DNA of 64,000 nucleotides from Bathymodiolus brooksi (lineage: Eukaryota; Mollusca; Bivalvia; Mytilida; Modiolidae): assembly GCA_963680875.1 (NCBI GenBank), contig OY804584.1, forward strand, positions 96,306,031 through 96,370,030, in the 5' to 3' direction. Under the pieces are notes generated by a model. That model was given only the letters and a program-made list of their open reading frames with translations. It did no database searches and was not told where the DNA came from. Shown piece after piece: positions 12,501 to 27,500 of the stretch. Positions within the stretch are counted from its first letter, which is position 1; each line of letters opens with the position of its first letter. The position numbers and the translations under genes were made by a program.

Positions 12501-15500
12501 AGAGAAATAATCCCTTTTAGTAGGAGGGTCAGACTTTTTTTTGAAAATGTGTTAAAATATCTTAAAGTACACACCAATGATCAGATCTCCTGAAGATATT
12601 TACAGTGGTGTTTAGTTTTTTAAAATCTGTTAAGCGGTTCAAAAGTTATGACAATTTGAAGTTCGGAAAATGACCACTTATATTTTATAATGGTGGCCAT
12701 TTTGAATTTTATCTGTCTTTACCAAGAAAATGAATATCAGAAATTATTTGAAAACAATAATGAAATCTAATGAAACTGCACTTGATAAATGTAATTTAGA
12801 CATTGTTCTAAAAGAAATTGCATAGTTGTAGTCTTTGTTTCATCAGCAACATGTGTTTCCAAACACATTTTTAAAATTATTTTTTACCATGCATTTCAAT
12901 GGGAAAATTGAAAACGGCACCAAAATTGGATAAATTTTACTCATAAAATTGAACGTATCAATAAAAATTTTGAATTTTCTCATCAAACTGTATGAGATTA
13001 TTAAAACCTAGCCTACTATCCACTACAGAGGAGTTTTACTTTCAGTCTAACTGGTCAGCAACATGTGTTTCAGGGAATAAATGGTTTCAAAATAGCGGTG
13101 CCATTTCCAAAGTTTCCATTCAATTTTGGTCGCTTCTGTCCAGTTTAAATATAAAAAAATTGTGACATATGAAGAATTTTCTCCAAACATGTGCATTATT
13201 TATTTATTTATTTGTTTCAACATGTCACCTTTTAAATAATTCACTTTAAATAATAGTGTTCTAGTGCATTGTCACTGCAGCTGTCTTCAAACGTAAGACA
13301 GAATTACAGAATTTGCCATTGTGTAAATAAAATTGAAAAATGTCTGACCTCCCTACTTTTAGCAGTCTTTATTAACTTCTTGAGGATATGCCATTCCAAT
13401 CACAAATAAAGGCATAAATTTAACAAAATTTCTCTAAATAATTCTTATGATGTTGTGAACATAGAGGAGGAATCTGAAGTATACAGAACTCCAGCACCGA
13501 AGACAGTCCACATTTTATATACCACCATAATATTCATGTAAAGTTACAACACAAACTTAACATGCCAAGAACAGGTGGATTATTTATCAAAACTGTGACC
13601 TTCATAGAAAAAAGAAATAGTAGCAATCAATTTCTCCCATAAAACAACTCACCCCCTCCCCCACTCAAAAATATACAAACTTGTGAGCCTCTGATGGGTT
13701 CTGTATAACAGCTTTCTCTCCATCTATCACATGTCTTTTTAACTGGTGGGACAACATACCTTAAAAAAAATATTATAGTAGTTATTCTATTATTTAAACT
13801 AGAGGCTCAGCCCACTGAGCCTGTATCGCTCACCTGACAATAGAATGATACTGAAGCAAATTTCAAAGGGAGACAATCATTACCTTAAAAAACAGCAGCC
13901 ATCTTGAATGGAGGGTGGGGCTGTCGGACACAATTTTGAAAGGGACACACCCAGGGACCATCTATGCCAAATTTGGCTCCATTTGGCCAAGCTGTTTCCG
14001 AGGAGAAGATTTTTTTAACATTAGCCAATCAGAAAAAAGAATTAATCTTGGCAGCCATGTTTGTAGGCCGAATGGAACCAAATGAAGAAGCTTTATAGAG
14101 GATCTTACATAGATGCTTCCTGCCAAGTTTGGCTCCATTTTGCCAAGCAGTTTCAGAGGAGAAGATTTTTTTAAACAGTAGCCAATCAGAAACAAGAATT
14201 GCCCTTGGCGGCCATATTTGTTGGTGGAACGGAACGAAATGGAGAAATTTATAGAGGACCTTACATAGATGCTTACTGCCAAGTTTGGTTTCATTTGGCC
14301 AAGTTGTTTCAGAGGAGAAGATTAAAATATGAAAAAGTTAACGGACGGACGATGGACGCCAAGACCTCACATGGCCCTTTGGGTCAGGTGAGCTAAAAAA
14401 TGATGAAAAAAGGGCAATAACTCCTAGACGGGTAATCAAAATTGCAGGGCATGTAGATCTTGACAAGCTGAACATGTTTTCAGTTTACACTCAACATCTA
14501 TCTCTTATAGTTTTTGAAATAAAGGATGAAAAGTATTAACATTTTTAAAATTTGATGAAAAAAGGGCAATAACTTCAAGATGGGTAATCAGATTTACTTT
14601 ATAATTGCAGGCTAGGTAGATCTTGACATGCTGAACATGTTTGCTGTTTAAACTTAACATCTATCTCTTATAGTTTTTGAAATAAAGGACAAAAGGTATT
14701 AACATTTTGAAAATTTGACAAAAAAAAGGGCAATAATTCCAAATTGGGTACTCAGATTAACTTCAAAAATTCCAGGGTAGGTAGATCTTAATATGCTGCA
14801 CATTTTTGCAATTTAAACTTAACCTTTATCTCTAATAGTTTTTGAAATATCAGACAAACATGTTTAAATTAAACAAAATAAAATAAAAAAGGACAATAAC
14901 TCCTAGAAGGGTAATCAGATTTACTTCAAAATTGCAGGGCATGTAGATCTTGACATGCTGCACATGTTTGCTGTTTAAACTTAACATCTATCTCTTTTAG
15001 TTTTTTAAATAAAAAACGAAAAGTATTAAAATTTTGAAAATTTGATGAAGAAAGGGCAATAACTCCAAGATAGATAATCAGATTTTCTTCAAAATTTCAG
15101 GGTAGTTAGATCTTCCTGTGCTGATCATTTTTACCACCGTCAGATTTCTGATATTATTAACGGTTTTTGAGTTATTACCAAAAACGCGTAATTTTACCAT
15201 ATGTTCTATTTTTAGTAACAGTGGCCATGTTTGTTGGCCGAATGGAATTAAATGAAGAAGTTTTATAGAGGATCTTACATAGATGCTTCCTGCCAAGTTT
15301 GGCTCCATTTGGCCAAACAGTTTCAGAGGAGAAGATTTTTTTAACATTAGCCAATCAGAAACAAGAATTGCCCTTGGCGGCCATATTTGTTGGCGGAATG
15401 GGACGAAATGAAGAAAATTATAGAGGACCTTATATAGATGCTTTCTGCCAAGTTTGGTTCCATTTGGTCCAGTTGTTTCAGAGGAGTAGATTAAAATATG

Positions 15501-18500
15501 AAGTTAACGGACGGACGACGGACGCCAAGTGATGGCAATACCTCACATGACCCTTTGGGTCAGGTGAGCTAAAAAATCACAAATTCCTAGTGATACATGT
15601 ACGAATAGCTTGTGAAGATTTTAAATCTAACAGAGAAACAGTAGAAAATAGCTTTACAAAACAAATCTGGTGTACCACAAAAAACATGTGATAACTAGGA
15701 AGAACTGTTTTAGATACCTAAAACTTATGTCTCCCCTTAATGTGGCCATCTGTACAACAATAAGTTACACATTATGAGTTGAATGATACTATTTAAAAAA
15801 CAATTATTTGACCTTGAGGTCAAAGGTCAAGGTCCCACAAATGTCATTACGGTACACGACACACCACCTTATGGTCATGCACCCACATATTGAATATCAT
15901 TGACCTATCTCGAAAGACAAAAATGTTATGACCAGGACAAGAAAATACTATCTAAAAAATAATTATTTGACCTTGAGGTCAAAGTCCCACGACGGTCATT
16001 ATGGTATGCGACACACCGCCTTATGGTCATGCACCCACATACCAAATATAATTGACCTATCTGGAAAGACAAAAAAGTTATGGTCCGGACAAGCTTCGCT
16101 GAGAAGAAGCAGAAGAAGCAGAAGAAAAAAAATAAAGACTAAAACAATGTTTCCCTAGGGGAGACATAATTAAATGCTCATCTATAAACACATGCATTCC
16201 CCACCCTTTGTTAGGTTGCAACAACCAACATGGTTTTCTAGATCTAAGAAGGGAGACTACATGTAAAAGTCGGCATCATTAAGCAGGTTTCAATTATTGA
16301 GACTTTCCGACGGGTTTTTTTTTATCCCCTGGTTGTTTTCCGTTTTTAATATATAATACATATAATATATGTATGGTGACCTTTAAACTTTTATATTTTA
16401 AGATACTGCACTAATATGATAAACAATATAATTCACCTTTGAGGTGATCCAACATTCGCCCTTTCTTTTTTTGTTTTATTTGAACAACACACTGGTAGAG
16501 ATGCCAGGTGATTTTTGAAATTGCTGTACAACTTTTTAAAGTACTTTCATCTCATATATCTTCCATAAAGAAACATTTTGAGCCCTCAACTGTTAAAATC
16601 GGTGGTACGGTTCATAAGATATGAGAAGTTAAAGTTGTCTAATTATATAATTTGTTTTTCCAATATGGCCACCGTGAACAGAAATGTGTCAAAATGAGAT
16701 TTTCACATTTGTGGGACTTTTTTTCTTTCAAAATTGTATATTCCAAGCTATTGTATTTTACTTTAATTTAAAGACTGTACTGCAATTACCACAGAGGCTC
16801 AAGGATTTTAAATAAAAATCATTATACACTTCTTTTTTCAGTCTTTGGATTTTGTGCAATTTGCATTTGTATCTGGGCAAAATGGCACGATCGACCATAT
16901 TTGTTCCCATTTTTCTCTCAACCTAGGACAATACAATATGTTTAAATACATGTATTATTGAAAAATGAGCCCCAAATTAAGGTATTACCAAATATTAAGA
17001 GTATAGATGGTATGGTATACAAGAAATATAAGTATGAATTTGGCCCCAAGGCACTTTTCAGCCCTTTCCTATGGTGGCACCATTGAAAATTAACGTTTTT
17101 GAATCTTATGATTTTTTAATGTAGAAATTAAAAATTCTCTATGTACACAAGCTGGAGTAGGTCACTATCCCTTATAAAAAACAAAATTTAGCAACCTGGT
17201 ATATCAGGAACATCTACCCCTTTTCATTTAAAAGGATTTTTTCAGTAGATTATTGCCAAAAACCCATAATTTATGACTTAAAGATAACCAAATATAACAA
17301 TATTGTCATAGAAATATTTTTAAAATGGACAATCTATTTTAAAAGAGATGGCTTTTACTTCAGTTTTTTATTTAATTTATTTTAAAAAGACAATTATGTA
17401 TAGAACAATAGGAATATTGTGGATTTTTTAAAACTTGCAATATGCCACTAATTGAACTTGCATTGCTCAGGGTTCTCATAATAAAATGCCATTTGCCCTC
17501 AGGGTTCTCATAATAAAATGCCATTTGCCATCAAATAACTGACGATATTAAAATTTCTCTTGGTACACAAGTTTAATTATTGTCTTAACTTTTATTCTAT
17601 ACTAAATTAGGAAGCATATTAAACCAGGAACATCTACCCGTTTTGGTTCGAATGTCAGTCATTTTTTAATAAAACCGGTGCCATAACTCAAAATTAGTGG
17701 TGACGCTGTACCACAAAACCCATAAATTTTATAGAAATATATCATACTGTAATATTTTTTATTTGTTTTCCATACAAATTAATGTTTATGGTAACCAAAT
17801 ATAATATTATTGTTCAGAATTAATTTACTTTAGATATCAAATCTGGTCTTACAAGAATCCCCATTTTGTCAGAAATTTAAAAAAGAAAACAAAATGGCCG
17901 ACATTTTTCACTGGAGTTGGCATCTCTAACACTGGTGAATCAGAATTCAAAGTACAATCAACGTGATCAGAATTACGTCCCTTGAATGAAATCATCATGT
18001 TCAGTATGTCAGTTAATAGACTGTATCTGAGTTTTGGTATTGGGTTTTGATTTCAATTTCTTTAATTCACTGTAATAACATAGTCACATGCAGTGTTAGA
18101 CGTTAAGCGGTAGTCCGAAGCCTGCGTCTAGTATAAATTCTATCAGTCTAGTTGTATGGTGTTGCTGGTGGCTCGATTGGTCTAATGAATTTGAAAGTAG
18201 CCAAGTGTAGCTAAATACCTTTTCTGAATGACTCGACGAAAATTTTGAATCGTTAATGTGATAATTTTATTTTATTTTCGTCCAAAAATAGTCGCCGACT
18301 TGTTTACTCATAAAAATGACCGTAACCTAATAACTGGTACCTTCAAATATAGCGATTTTCATTTCGGCAACCAGTCGTAAGATGCATCTAAATTCCATCG
18401 CATTTCGACAGGCAAGTACAACGAGTCGTCGTGTTGCAAAGGTATTTGTTGATCGTTAAATGTTCAAACTTTTTAATAAGATATAATTTTTACTTTTTAT

Positions 18501-21500
18501 GAGTAAAAATAAAGAAAATTAATATTTTTTACCACTTTCCCCAGTATGAATCGTTACGGATAGTGCTCTGTCATTATGACTTGTGTTGGTTAGTTGTTTA
18601 TGGTTTCGATAAATTAACATGGACTTGAAGTGGCAAGACGGTGCTATTCCGGGGAAGAAGTTGAAAAAGCCCTCTAGACCACCAGAGGAGGTGTCACAGG
18701 CTAAAAAACAATATGAACAGAAAAGATCACGATCTTTTACGCTCCACCGATCGCCCTTGGCTACGCTACGACAAACTTCTTCTCTTCGTAGTTTCCTCCA
18801 CTGTGGAGCAACCCGTGTCACACGTTTTTTTTTTTAGGATTTAAAACTAAAAACATATTGGAACCAATTGAATATTTTCATTTACTCTTAGTATTAAAAG
18901 GCTATTACTTTTAGGTATTAAAAAGTAAAAGATGTTTGCACAATAAAGTTATTTACAAAATTTACAATCCTAAAATCAAAGAGCCATTAATCTTAACTCT
19001 GATATATATATATATATATATCTACACATCTTACAATAGCTTAGTGCCTTAAATCTATTCCATTTAAGTATATTTTAAAGGGGTTGGCTTCATTAGGCCA
19101 AATAAAATAAAAGTTCTGGTTCTCAGACAACGCCGCCCCCTTAAAATTTCGGCCGATGGGACGTTTTTATTGCCGTACAGAAAAAAAAAATCGCCGCGGC
19201 GCTGTGTTTTTGAAGAGAAAAAAATATTCAAATTTACCGCCAAATTTAAGTTTTCAAGCGTGCCGGTGACGCGGACGAGTTTTGACAAACATTTGAATGA
19301 CTGATCAATCGAAAACGAAAGTAAAAATTCAGCATGGCCTCATCCAGCGATAGTGCCGATAGAGGGTGCAGTATTATTCGAGTTAGGCTATGAGTGAAAA
19401 CACTGTCCTTGTCAGTTTTAATCAGACTTGCCTACCCCTTTTTGTTAAAAATCGTAAGATGCTTGAAAAAAAAAATAGTATAAAGTTGAGATAAAAAATA
19501 GTAAAGCTCTTTTTTTGGTCACAAAATGCAATTTTAAGCACAGAAACTACACATATTGTGAATGGCACATGATATAACCACATAATGTTAACATTTTAAA
19601 TCGATTTTGGGTTTATTATAAAAATTTTGACATCGTTTTTTTAATAACCGGAAATGCCGATACAGAACTGCAATGAAATGACGGACCGGAACCGAAAACT
19701 TTCCAGAAAGACCGCAAATTTGCCAAATCGTAAGGAAATTGACAACAATCGTAAGGGCATAAGATAGCCCAAAAAATCGTGAGCCTTACGCCAGAATCGT
19801 AAGGGTAGCCAAGTCTGTAAATTAATGTACAGTTACGTTCCAAACAAATAGTTCCTTGGACTATCCTGCCTGTTGACAGAGTAAGCACTATTGTGTTGTT
19901 TGTTTGCCAAAATAGTAGAATTGAACTGGTTTGCGTTATGTTTTTAAACTGCTGAAAATAAAAGCAAAATATAAAAACCCTTCCCATGTTGGATTGGAAA
20001 TAAAAACAAAAAATAAAAACCCTACCTACCTTGCCCTTTTTTTTAAAATCCATTGTCTGAGAACCAGAACATTTTTTTTAGATGGCCTTAGTATAATCTG
20101 TATTAATATTATTTTATTAAGTTTGATATTAATTATCAATAAACTAATAACAATATTGCTGTGTATTACAGTGATAAAAGTATATAATTTGGTATCAAGA
20201 GAATAAATCCTATTTTCTTACCCTCAACAGGTTTACAGTCGAATGCCTCTGCAACTTTCTGTATGTTTTCTGTAACATTGTAATTCTGTAAAATAAAATC
20301 AAAACATGTAGAACAGTCCCCCGTTACATATATACAATTCCTCTAATAAAATCGAGTGACTTAAGTGATTGTAGTGTAACGCCAAATGTGCAATTTTTCA
20401 GCTATATCATGGTGAGAACAAGTTACATTCGAAGAGATGATAATGACATCCGCTTTGTACTAGTACAACAAGCTTACTTGGATTTTTATAGTGCTAGCTC
20501 ACTGAAACAATAGTCCAAGGGTAGACATATAGATTCTCCTTCAGTTGCCCGTGGGTTACGATATTTCTCCACTCAAGAGAGTTAAATTTAACTCTAAGAG
20601 AGTGGAGAAATATCGTAAACCACATGGGCAACTGAAGGAGAATTTGTTTCTCTCATTACTTAACACAAATTTTATTTCAAAATCCTTTGGCGGACCTCTA
20701 CACAATTCTGCGGGGAAAGGCACGAGACATTTTAATTCTCTAGAGGATTACAGATTTTTCACCACTGGTTCAGCCGGGTTAATAATGGGAGAAATGTTGT
20801 TCCACTCTGATTCCAAGCCAACCAGTGTTTGCTCTTACTCCTTAGTGCTGTACGCTTAGCGAAAACCAACAAATACCATTTTTATTTATTTTACACTAAC
20901 AATACGGTATAAACCAAACATACATAATTTAAAACTATGACATGGTTATAATACTTACTTCATTGCCAGGTTTGACTAATCTCAGTGCTACCTCTGAAGC
21001 TAAGTGAGCTGCTAATATTGCATCAGCTTTTCTACCCGTTACTTTCTTATCCTGAAATGGAAGAAAAAATATATATGTGAAATCTGAATTGTTTAAATTG
21101 TGCTTAAAACATTTGACAAATTCTATCTACAGCAAGCATACACATCAGTTTTCAAAGATACAATCAGTAATCAGAATTACGTCCCTTTGAATTTAATCAT
21201 CACTTGTGTACTTAAAATAAGGGTTTGGGTGTTTAACGCCACTTTCAACAGTATCTCAGTTATATCGTGAAGGTCAGTTTTATTGGTGGAGGAAACCACC
21301 GACCTGCCGCAAGTCACCGACACACTTTATCACATAATGTTGTGCAACTCGCCCTGATCATGTAGTTGTAACTCCAACTACGATATGATCACGGCCACAA
21401 CAGCCCCTGAATAATTGAATGATAAAATTCCTCCCTCCCATATACACCCTGGGTTGTGACCTTAACTTGTCTGGCTATGTTGTGAACATAGAGGAGGAAT

Positions 21501-24500
21501 CTGAAGTATACAGAACTTCAGCACCGAAGACAGTCCACATTTTATTTACCACCATAATATTCATGTAAAGTTACAATACAAACTAAACATGCCAAGAACA
21601 GGTGAATCTATTGTATGTAAAACAGCAAAAATATATTGACCGTTCAAACCACTCTTACGCGTGGCCTATTAAACAATATATTGACATCCATTATAGATAC
21701 CACTTTCGTATAAACATAGAATATTTAAGATTAGTTTGGACAAAATTAGTTGTTCATAAACTTTACGCGGAGACTGCAACATTTTTAAACAAAACAAATC
21801 TGTTTTAGCGCCTTATGTGCCACCGGGGGTAAAGAGGATAGGTAAGGTGAGATAAATCTGCAAAAAAAAAAAAAATGAAACATTTGTTTTCCCTATGGAA
21901 ACGGCCATCTTAAATTTTAAGGTTTCAGATTTTTCTAAGCTTGTCACTGATTGGTCAACTGGGATATGATACCTATTATATAATGATATAATTATAATCA
22001 ATTAATTTCATAGAGATTGTATACACAAAAATTTAATACTGTGACCTTCTCAGTTACAAATTTTTCTGAGAAATAAAGTTTTAGTGAAAATACAGAAAAA
22101 AATTGTGAGAAATTTCGGATCGTGGGTAACAATTTTCCTCCTCAAGATCATACCAACATTAAGCTATCTATTATAATACAACTATTTGAAACAGTATAAC
22201 GATACAATCATTATTGTATTCAAAACTTGACTTTCAGCATACACATCAGTATTCAAAATACAATCAGTAATCAGAATTACGTCCCTTTGAATTTAATCAT
22301 CACTTGTATACTGTCAATTCAACAAGAGCTACAAACATCCAAGAAGAAGATGCTTGTGTTTCACTCAAACTCGAGGGGAAAACATTTAATATAAGTGGGG
22401 ATAAAACTTAAAAAGAGACCCAATGGCCCAAGACTTAAATTTTGTTCTGGGCACCTGAACATTTCCCAACAGTGCCCCACTGGCTACTGAAATTTTGAAT
22501 AATTCATATGCACCGGTATTTGCTGGGCCACAAGAAATTTAAGAAAAAATTCACAATTAATTAAAATAAGATATTCTTCTTTTTAAGAAGATCCATTAAC
22601 ATCTAATGACACACTTTATGGAGTCATGTCAGATAACCATTTTTATCCTTCACAACCAGTGGATATCCCCTTTGGGGTTGTTGTACCCTGCAGTAGAGGA
22701 ACTAGATCCTATATATATATCCCAGGTTCCTTCTAGGTCCTGACCTTAATTTATCTAGCTATGTTGTGAACATAGAGGAGGAATCTGAAGTATACAGAAC
22801 TCCAGCACCGAAGACAGTCCACATTTTATATACCACCATAATATTCATGTAAAGTTACCATACAAACTTAACATGCCAAGAACAGGTGAATCTATTGTAT
22901 GTAAAACAGTAAAAATATATTGACCGTTCAAACCACTCTTACGCGTGGCCTATTAAACAATATAGTGACATCCATTATAGATACCACTATCGTATAAACA
23001 TAGAATATTTAAGATTAGTTTGGACAAAATTAGTTGTTCATAATCTTTACGCGGAGACTGCAACATTTTTAAACAAGACAAATCTGTTTTAGGGCCTTAT
23101 GTGCTACCGGGGGTAAAGAGGATAGGTAAGGCGAGATAAATCTGCAAAAAAAAAAAAATGAAACATTTGTTTTCCCTATGGAAACGGCCATCTTAAATTT
23201 TAAGGTCTCAGATTTTTCTAAGCTTGTCACTGATTGGTCAACTGGGATATGATACCTATTATATAATGATATAATTATAATCAATTAATTTCATAGAGAT
23301 TGTATACACAAAAATTTAATACTGTGACCTTCTCAGTTACAAATTTTTCTGAGAAATAAAGTTTTAGTGAAAATACAGAAAAAAAATTGTGAGAAATTTT
23401 GGATCGTGGGTAACAATTTTCCTCCTCAAGATCATACCAACATTAAGCTATCTATTATAATACAACTATTTGAAACAGTATAACGATACAATCATTATTG
23501 TATTCAAAACTTGACTTTCAGCATACACATCAGTATTCAAAATACAATCAGTAATCAGAATTACGTCCCTTTGAATTTAATCATCACTTGTGTACTGTCA
23601 ATTCAACAAGAGCTACAAACATCCAAGAAGAAGATGCTTGTGTTTCACTCAAACTCGAGGGGAAAACATTTAATATAAGTGGGGATAAAACTTAAAAAGA
23701 GACCCAATGGCCCAAGACTTAAATTTTGTTCTGGGCACCTGAACATTTCCCAACAGTGCCCCACTGGCTACTGAAATTTTGAATAATTCATATGCACCGG
23801 TATTTGCTGGGCCACAAGAAATTTAAGAAAAAATTCACAATTAATTAAAATAAGATATTCTTCTTTTTAAGAAGATCCATTAACATCTAATGACACACTT
23901 TATGGAGTCATGTCAGATAACCATTTTTATCCTTCACAACCAGTGGATATCCCCGTTGGGGTTGTTGTACCCTGCAGTAGAGGAACTAGATCCTATATAT
24001 ATATCCCAGGTTCCTTCTAGGTCCTGACCTTAATTTATCTAGCTATGTTGTGAACATAGAGGAGGAATCTGAAGTATACAGAACTCCAGCACCGAAGACA
24101 GTCCACATTTTATATACCACCATAATATTCATGTAAAGTTACCATACAAACTTAACATGCCAAGAACAGGTGAATCTATTGTATGTAAAACAGTAAAAAT
24201 ATATTGACCGTTCAAACCACTCTTACGCGTGGCCTATTAAATAATATAGTGACATCCATTATAGATACCACTATCGTATAAACATAGAATATTTAAGATT
24301 AGTTTGGACAAAATTAGTTGTTCATAAACTTTACGCGGAGACTGCAACATTTTTAAACAAGACAAATCTGTTTTAGCGCCTTATGTGCCACCGGGGGTAA
24401 AGAGGATAGGTAAGGTGAGATAAATCTGCAAAAAAAATGAAACATTTGTTTTCCCTATGGAAACGGCCATCTTAAATTTTAAGGTCTCAGATTTTTCTAA

Positions 24501-27500
24501 GCTTGTCACCGATTGGTCAACTGGGATATGATACCTATTATATAATGATATAATTATAATTAATTAATTTCATAGAGATTGTATACACACAAATTTAATA
24601 CTGTGACCTTCTCAGTTACAAATTTTTCTCAGAAATAAAGTTTTAGTGAAAATACTGGAAAAAAATTGTGAGATATTTCGGTCCGTGGGTAACAATTTTC
24701 CTCCTTAAGACCATACCAACATTAAGCTATCTATTATAATACAACTATTTGAAACAGTATAACGATACAATCATTATTGTATTCAAAACTTGACTTCCAG
24801 CATACACATCAGTATTCAAAATACAATCAGTAATCAGAATTACGTCCCTTTGAATTTAATCATCACTTAATTCAACAAGAGCTACAAACATCCAAGAAAA
24901 AGATTCTTGTGTTTCACTCAAACTCGAGGGGAAAACATTTAATATAAGTGGGGATAAAACTTATAAGAGGCCCAATGGCCCAAGACAGAAATTTTGTTCT
25001 GGGCACCTGAACATTTCCCAACAGTGCCCCACTGGCTACTGAAATTTTGAATAATTCATATGCACCGGTATTTGCTGGGCCACAAGAAATTTAAGAAAAA
25101 ATTCACACCAATTAATTAAAATAAGATATTCTTTTTTTTAAGAAGATCCATTAACATCTAATGACACACTTTATGGAGTCATGACAGATAACCATTTTTA
25201 TTCTTCACAACCAGTGGATATCCCCTTTGGGGTTGTTGTACCCTGCAGTATAGGAACTAGATCATATATATATATATATATATCCTCGGTTCCTTCTAGG
25301 TCCTGACCTTAATTTATCTAGCTATGTTGTGAACATAGAGGAGGAATCTGAAGTATACAGAACTCCAGCACCGAAGACAGTCCACATTTTATATACCACC
25401 ATAATATTCATGTAAAGTTACCATACAAACTTAACATGCCAAGAACAGGTGAATCTATTGTATGTAAAACAGTAAAAATATATTGACCGTTCAAACCACT
25501 CTTACGCGTGGCCTATTAAATAATATAGTGACATCCATTATAGATACCACTATCGTATAAACATAGAATATTTAAGATTAGTTTGGACAAAATTAGTTGT
25601 TCATAAACTTTACGCGGAGACTGCAACATTTTTAAACAAGACAAATCTGTTTTAGCGCCTTATGTGCCACCGGGGGTAAAGAGGATAGGTAAGGTGAGAT
25701 AAATCTGCAAAAAAAATGAAACATTTGTTTTCCCTATGGAAACGGCCATCTTAAATTTTAAGGTCTCAGATTTTTCTAAGCTTGTCACCGATTGGTCAAC
25801 TGGGATATGATACCTATTATATAATGATATAATTATAATTAATTAATTTCATAGAGATTGTATACACACAAATTTAATACTGTGACCTTCTCAGTTACAA
25901 ATTTTTCTCAGAAATAAAGTTTTAGTGAAAATACTGGAAAAAAATTGTGAGATATTTCGGTCCGTGGGTAACAATTTTCCTCCTTAAGACCATACCAACA
26001 TTAAGCTATCTATTATAATACAACTATTTGAAACAGTATAACGATACAATCATTATTGTATTCAAAACTTGACTTCCAGCATACACATCAGTATTCAAAA
26101 TACAATCAGTAATCAGAATTACGTCCCTTTGAATTTAATCATCACTTAATTCAACAAGAGCTACAAACATCCAAGAAAAAGATTCTTGTGTTTCACTCAA
26201 ACTCGAGGGGAAAACATTTAATATAAGTGGGGATAAAACTTATAAGAGGCCCAATGGCCCAAGACAGAAATTTTGTTCTGGGCACCTGAACATTTCCCAA
26301 CAGTGCCCCACTGGCTACTGAAATTTTGAATAATTCATATGCACCGGTATTTGCTGGGCCACAAGAAATTTAAGAAAAAATTCACACCAATTAATTAAAA
26401 TAAGATATTCTTTTTTTTAAGAAGATCCATTAACATCTAATGACACACTTTATGGAGTCATGACAGATAACCATTTTTATTCTTCACAACCAGTGGATAT
26501 CCCCTTTGGGGTTGTTGTACCCTGCAGTATAGGAACTAGATCATATATATATATATATATATCCTCGGTTCCTTCTAGGTCCTGACCTTAATTTATCTAG
26601 CTATGTTGTGAACATAGAGGAGGAATCTGAAGTATACAGAACTCCAGCACCGAAGACAGTCCACATTTTATATACCACCATAATATTCATGTAAAGTTAC
26701 CATACAAACTTAACATGCCAAGAACAGGTGAATCTACTGTCTGTAAAACAGCAAAAATATATAAACCATACAAACAGCTCTTATGAGTGGTCTGTTTAAC
26801 AATATAGTGACATCCATTATAGATACCACTATCGTATAAACAACATAGAATATTTAAGATTAGTTTGGACAAAATTAGTTGTTCATAAACTTTACGCGGA
26901 GACTGCAACCTTTTTAAACAAGACAAATATGTTTTGGGGCTTTATGTGCCACCGGGGGTAAAGAGGATAGGCAAGACGAGATAAATCTGCCAAAAAAATG
27001 AAACATTTGCTTTCCTTATGGGAACTGCCATCTTAAATTTTAAGGCCTCAGACTTTTCTAAGCTTGTCACTGATTGGTCAACTAGGATATGATACCTATT
27101 ATATAATGATATAATTCAGGGCTCACCACACATAGTAAAAACAGGGCGACTCGACTTTTCTCTCTCTTGACTTAAGGGCAAAGTGAGGGAAAATCTGGAA
27201 GACTTCCGAAAATCGATCCAAATTTTAACATTTCTTTCCCTTCTACCGCATGTTCCCCTACCTTTCACAAAAACGAATGTGCTTGCACAATGATCTTAAA
27301 AGGATGCAATTAACGAGTTTGGAATAAAATATTGAACATCAAACCCTGTATGGGTCACATTTCAGGAACATGGGAGCTCCTTTTATGTGAATATTGAAGA
27401 AAAAGTATGATTATTGGTGAAAAAAATACAGACTTGAAAAGACTGACAGGGCGACTAAAACTTTGCTTTTTGACAGAAATTGGGCGACTTCATTGAAACT

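Noticed and set aside
21813..23284. 62-71 codon minus-strand frame repeated in array units
   Set aside because: It is repeated only because the unit is tandem; poly-T makes a run of Phe and indels break it in units 3-5.
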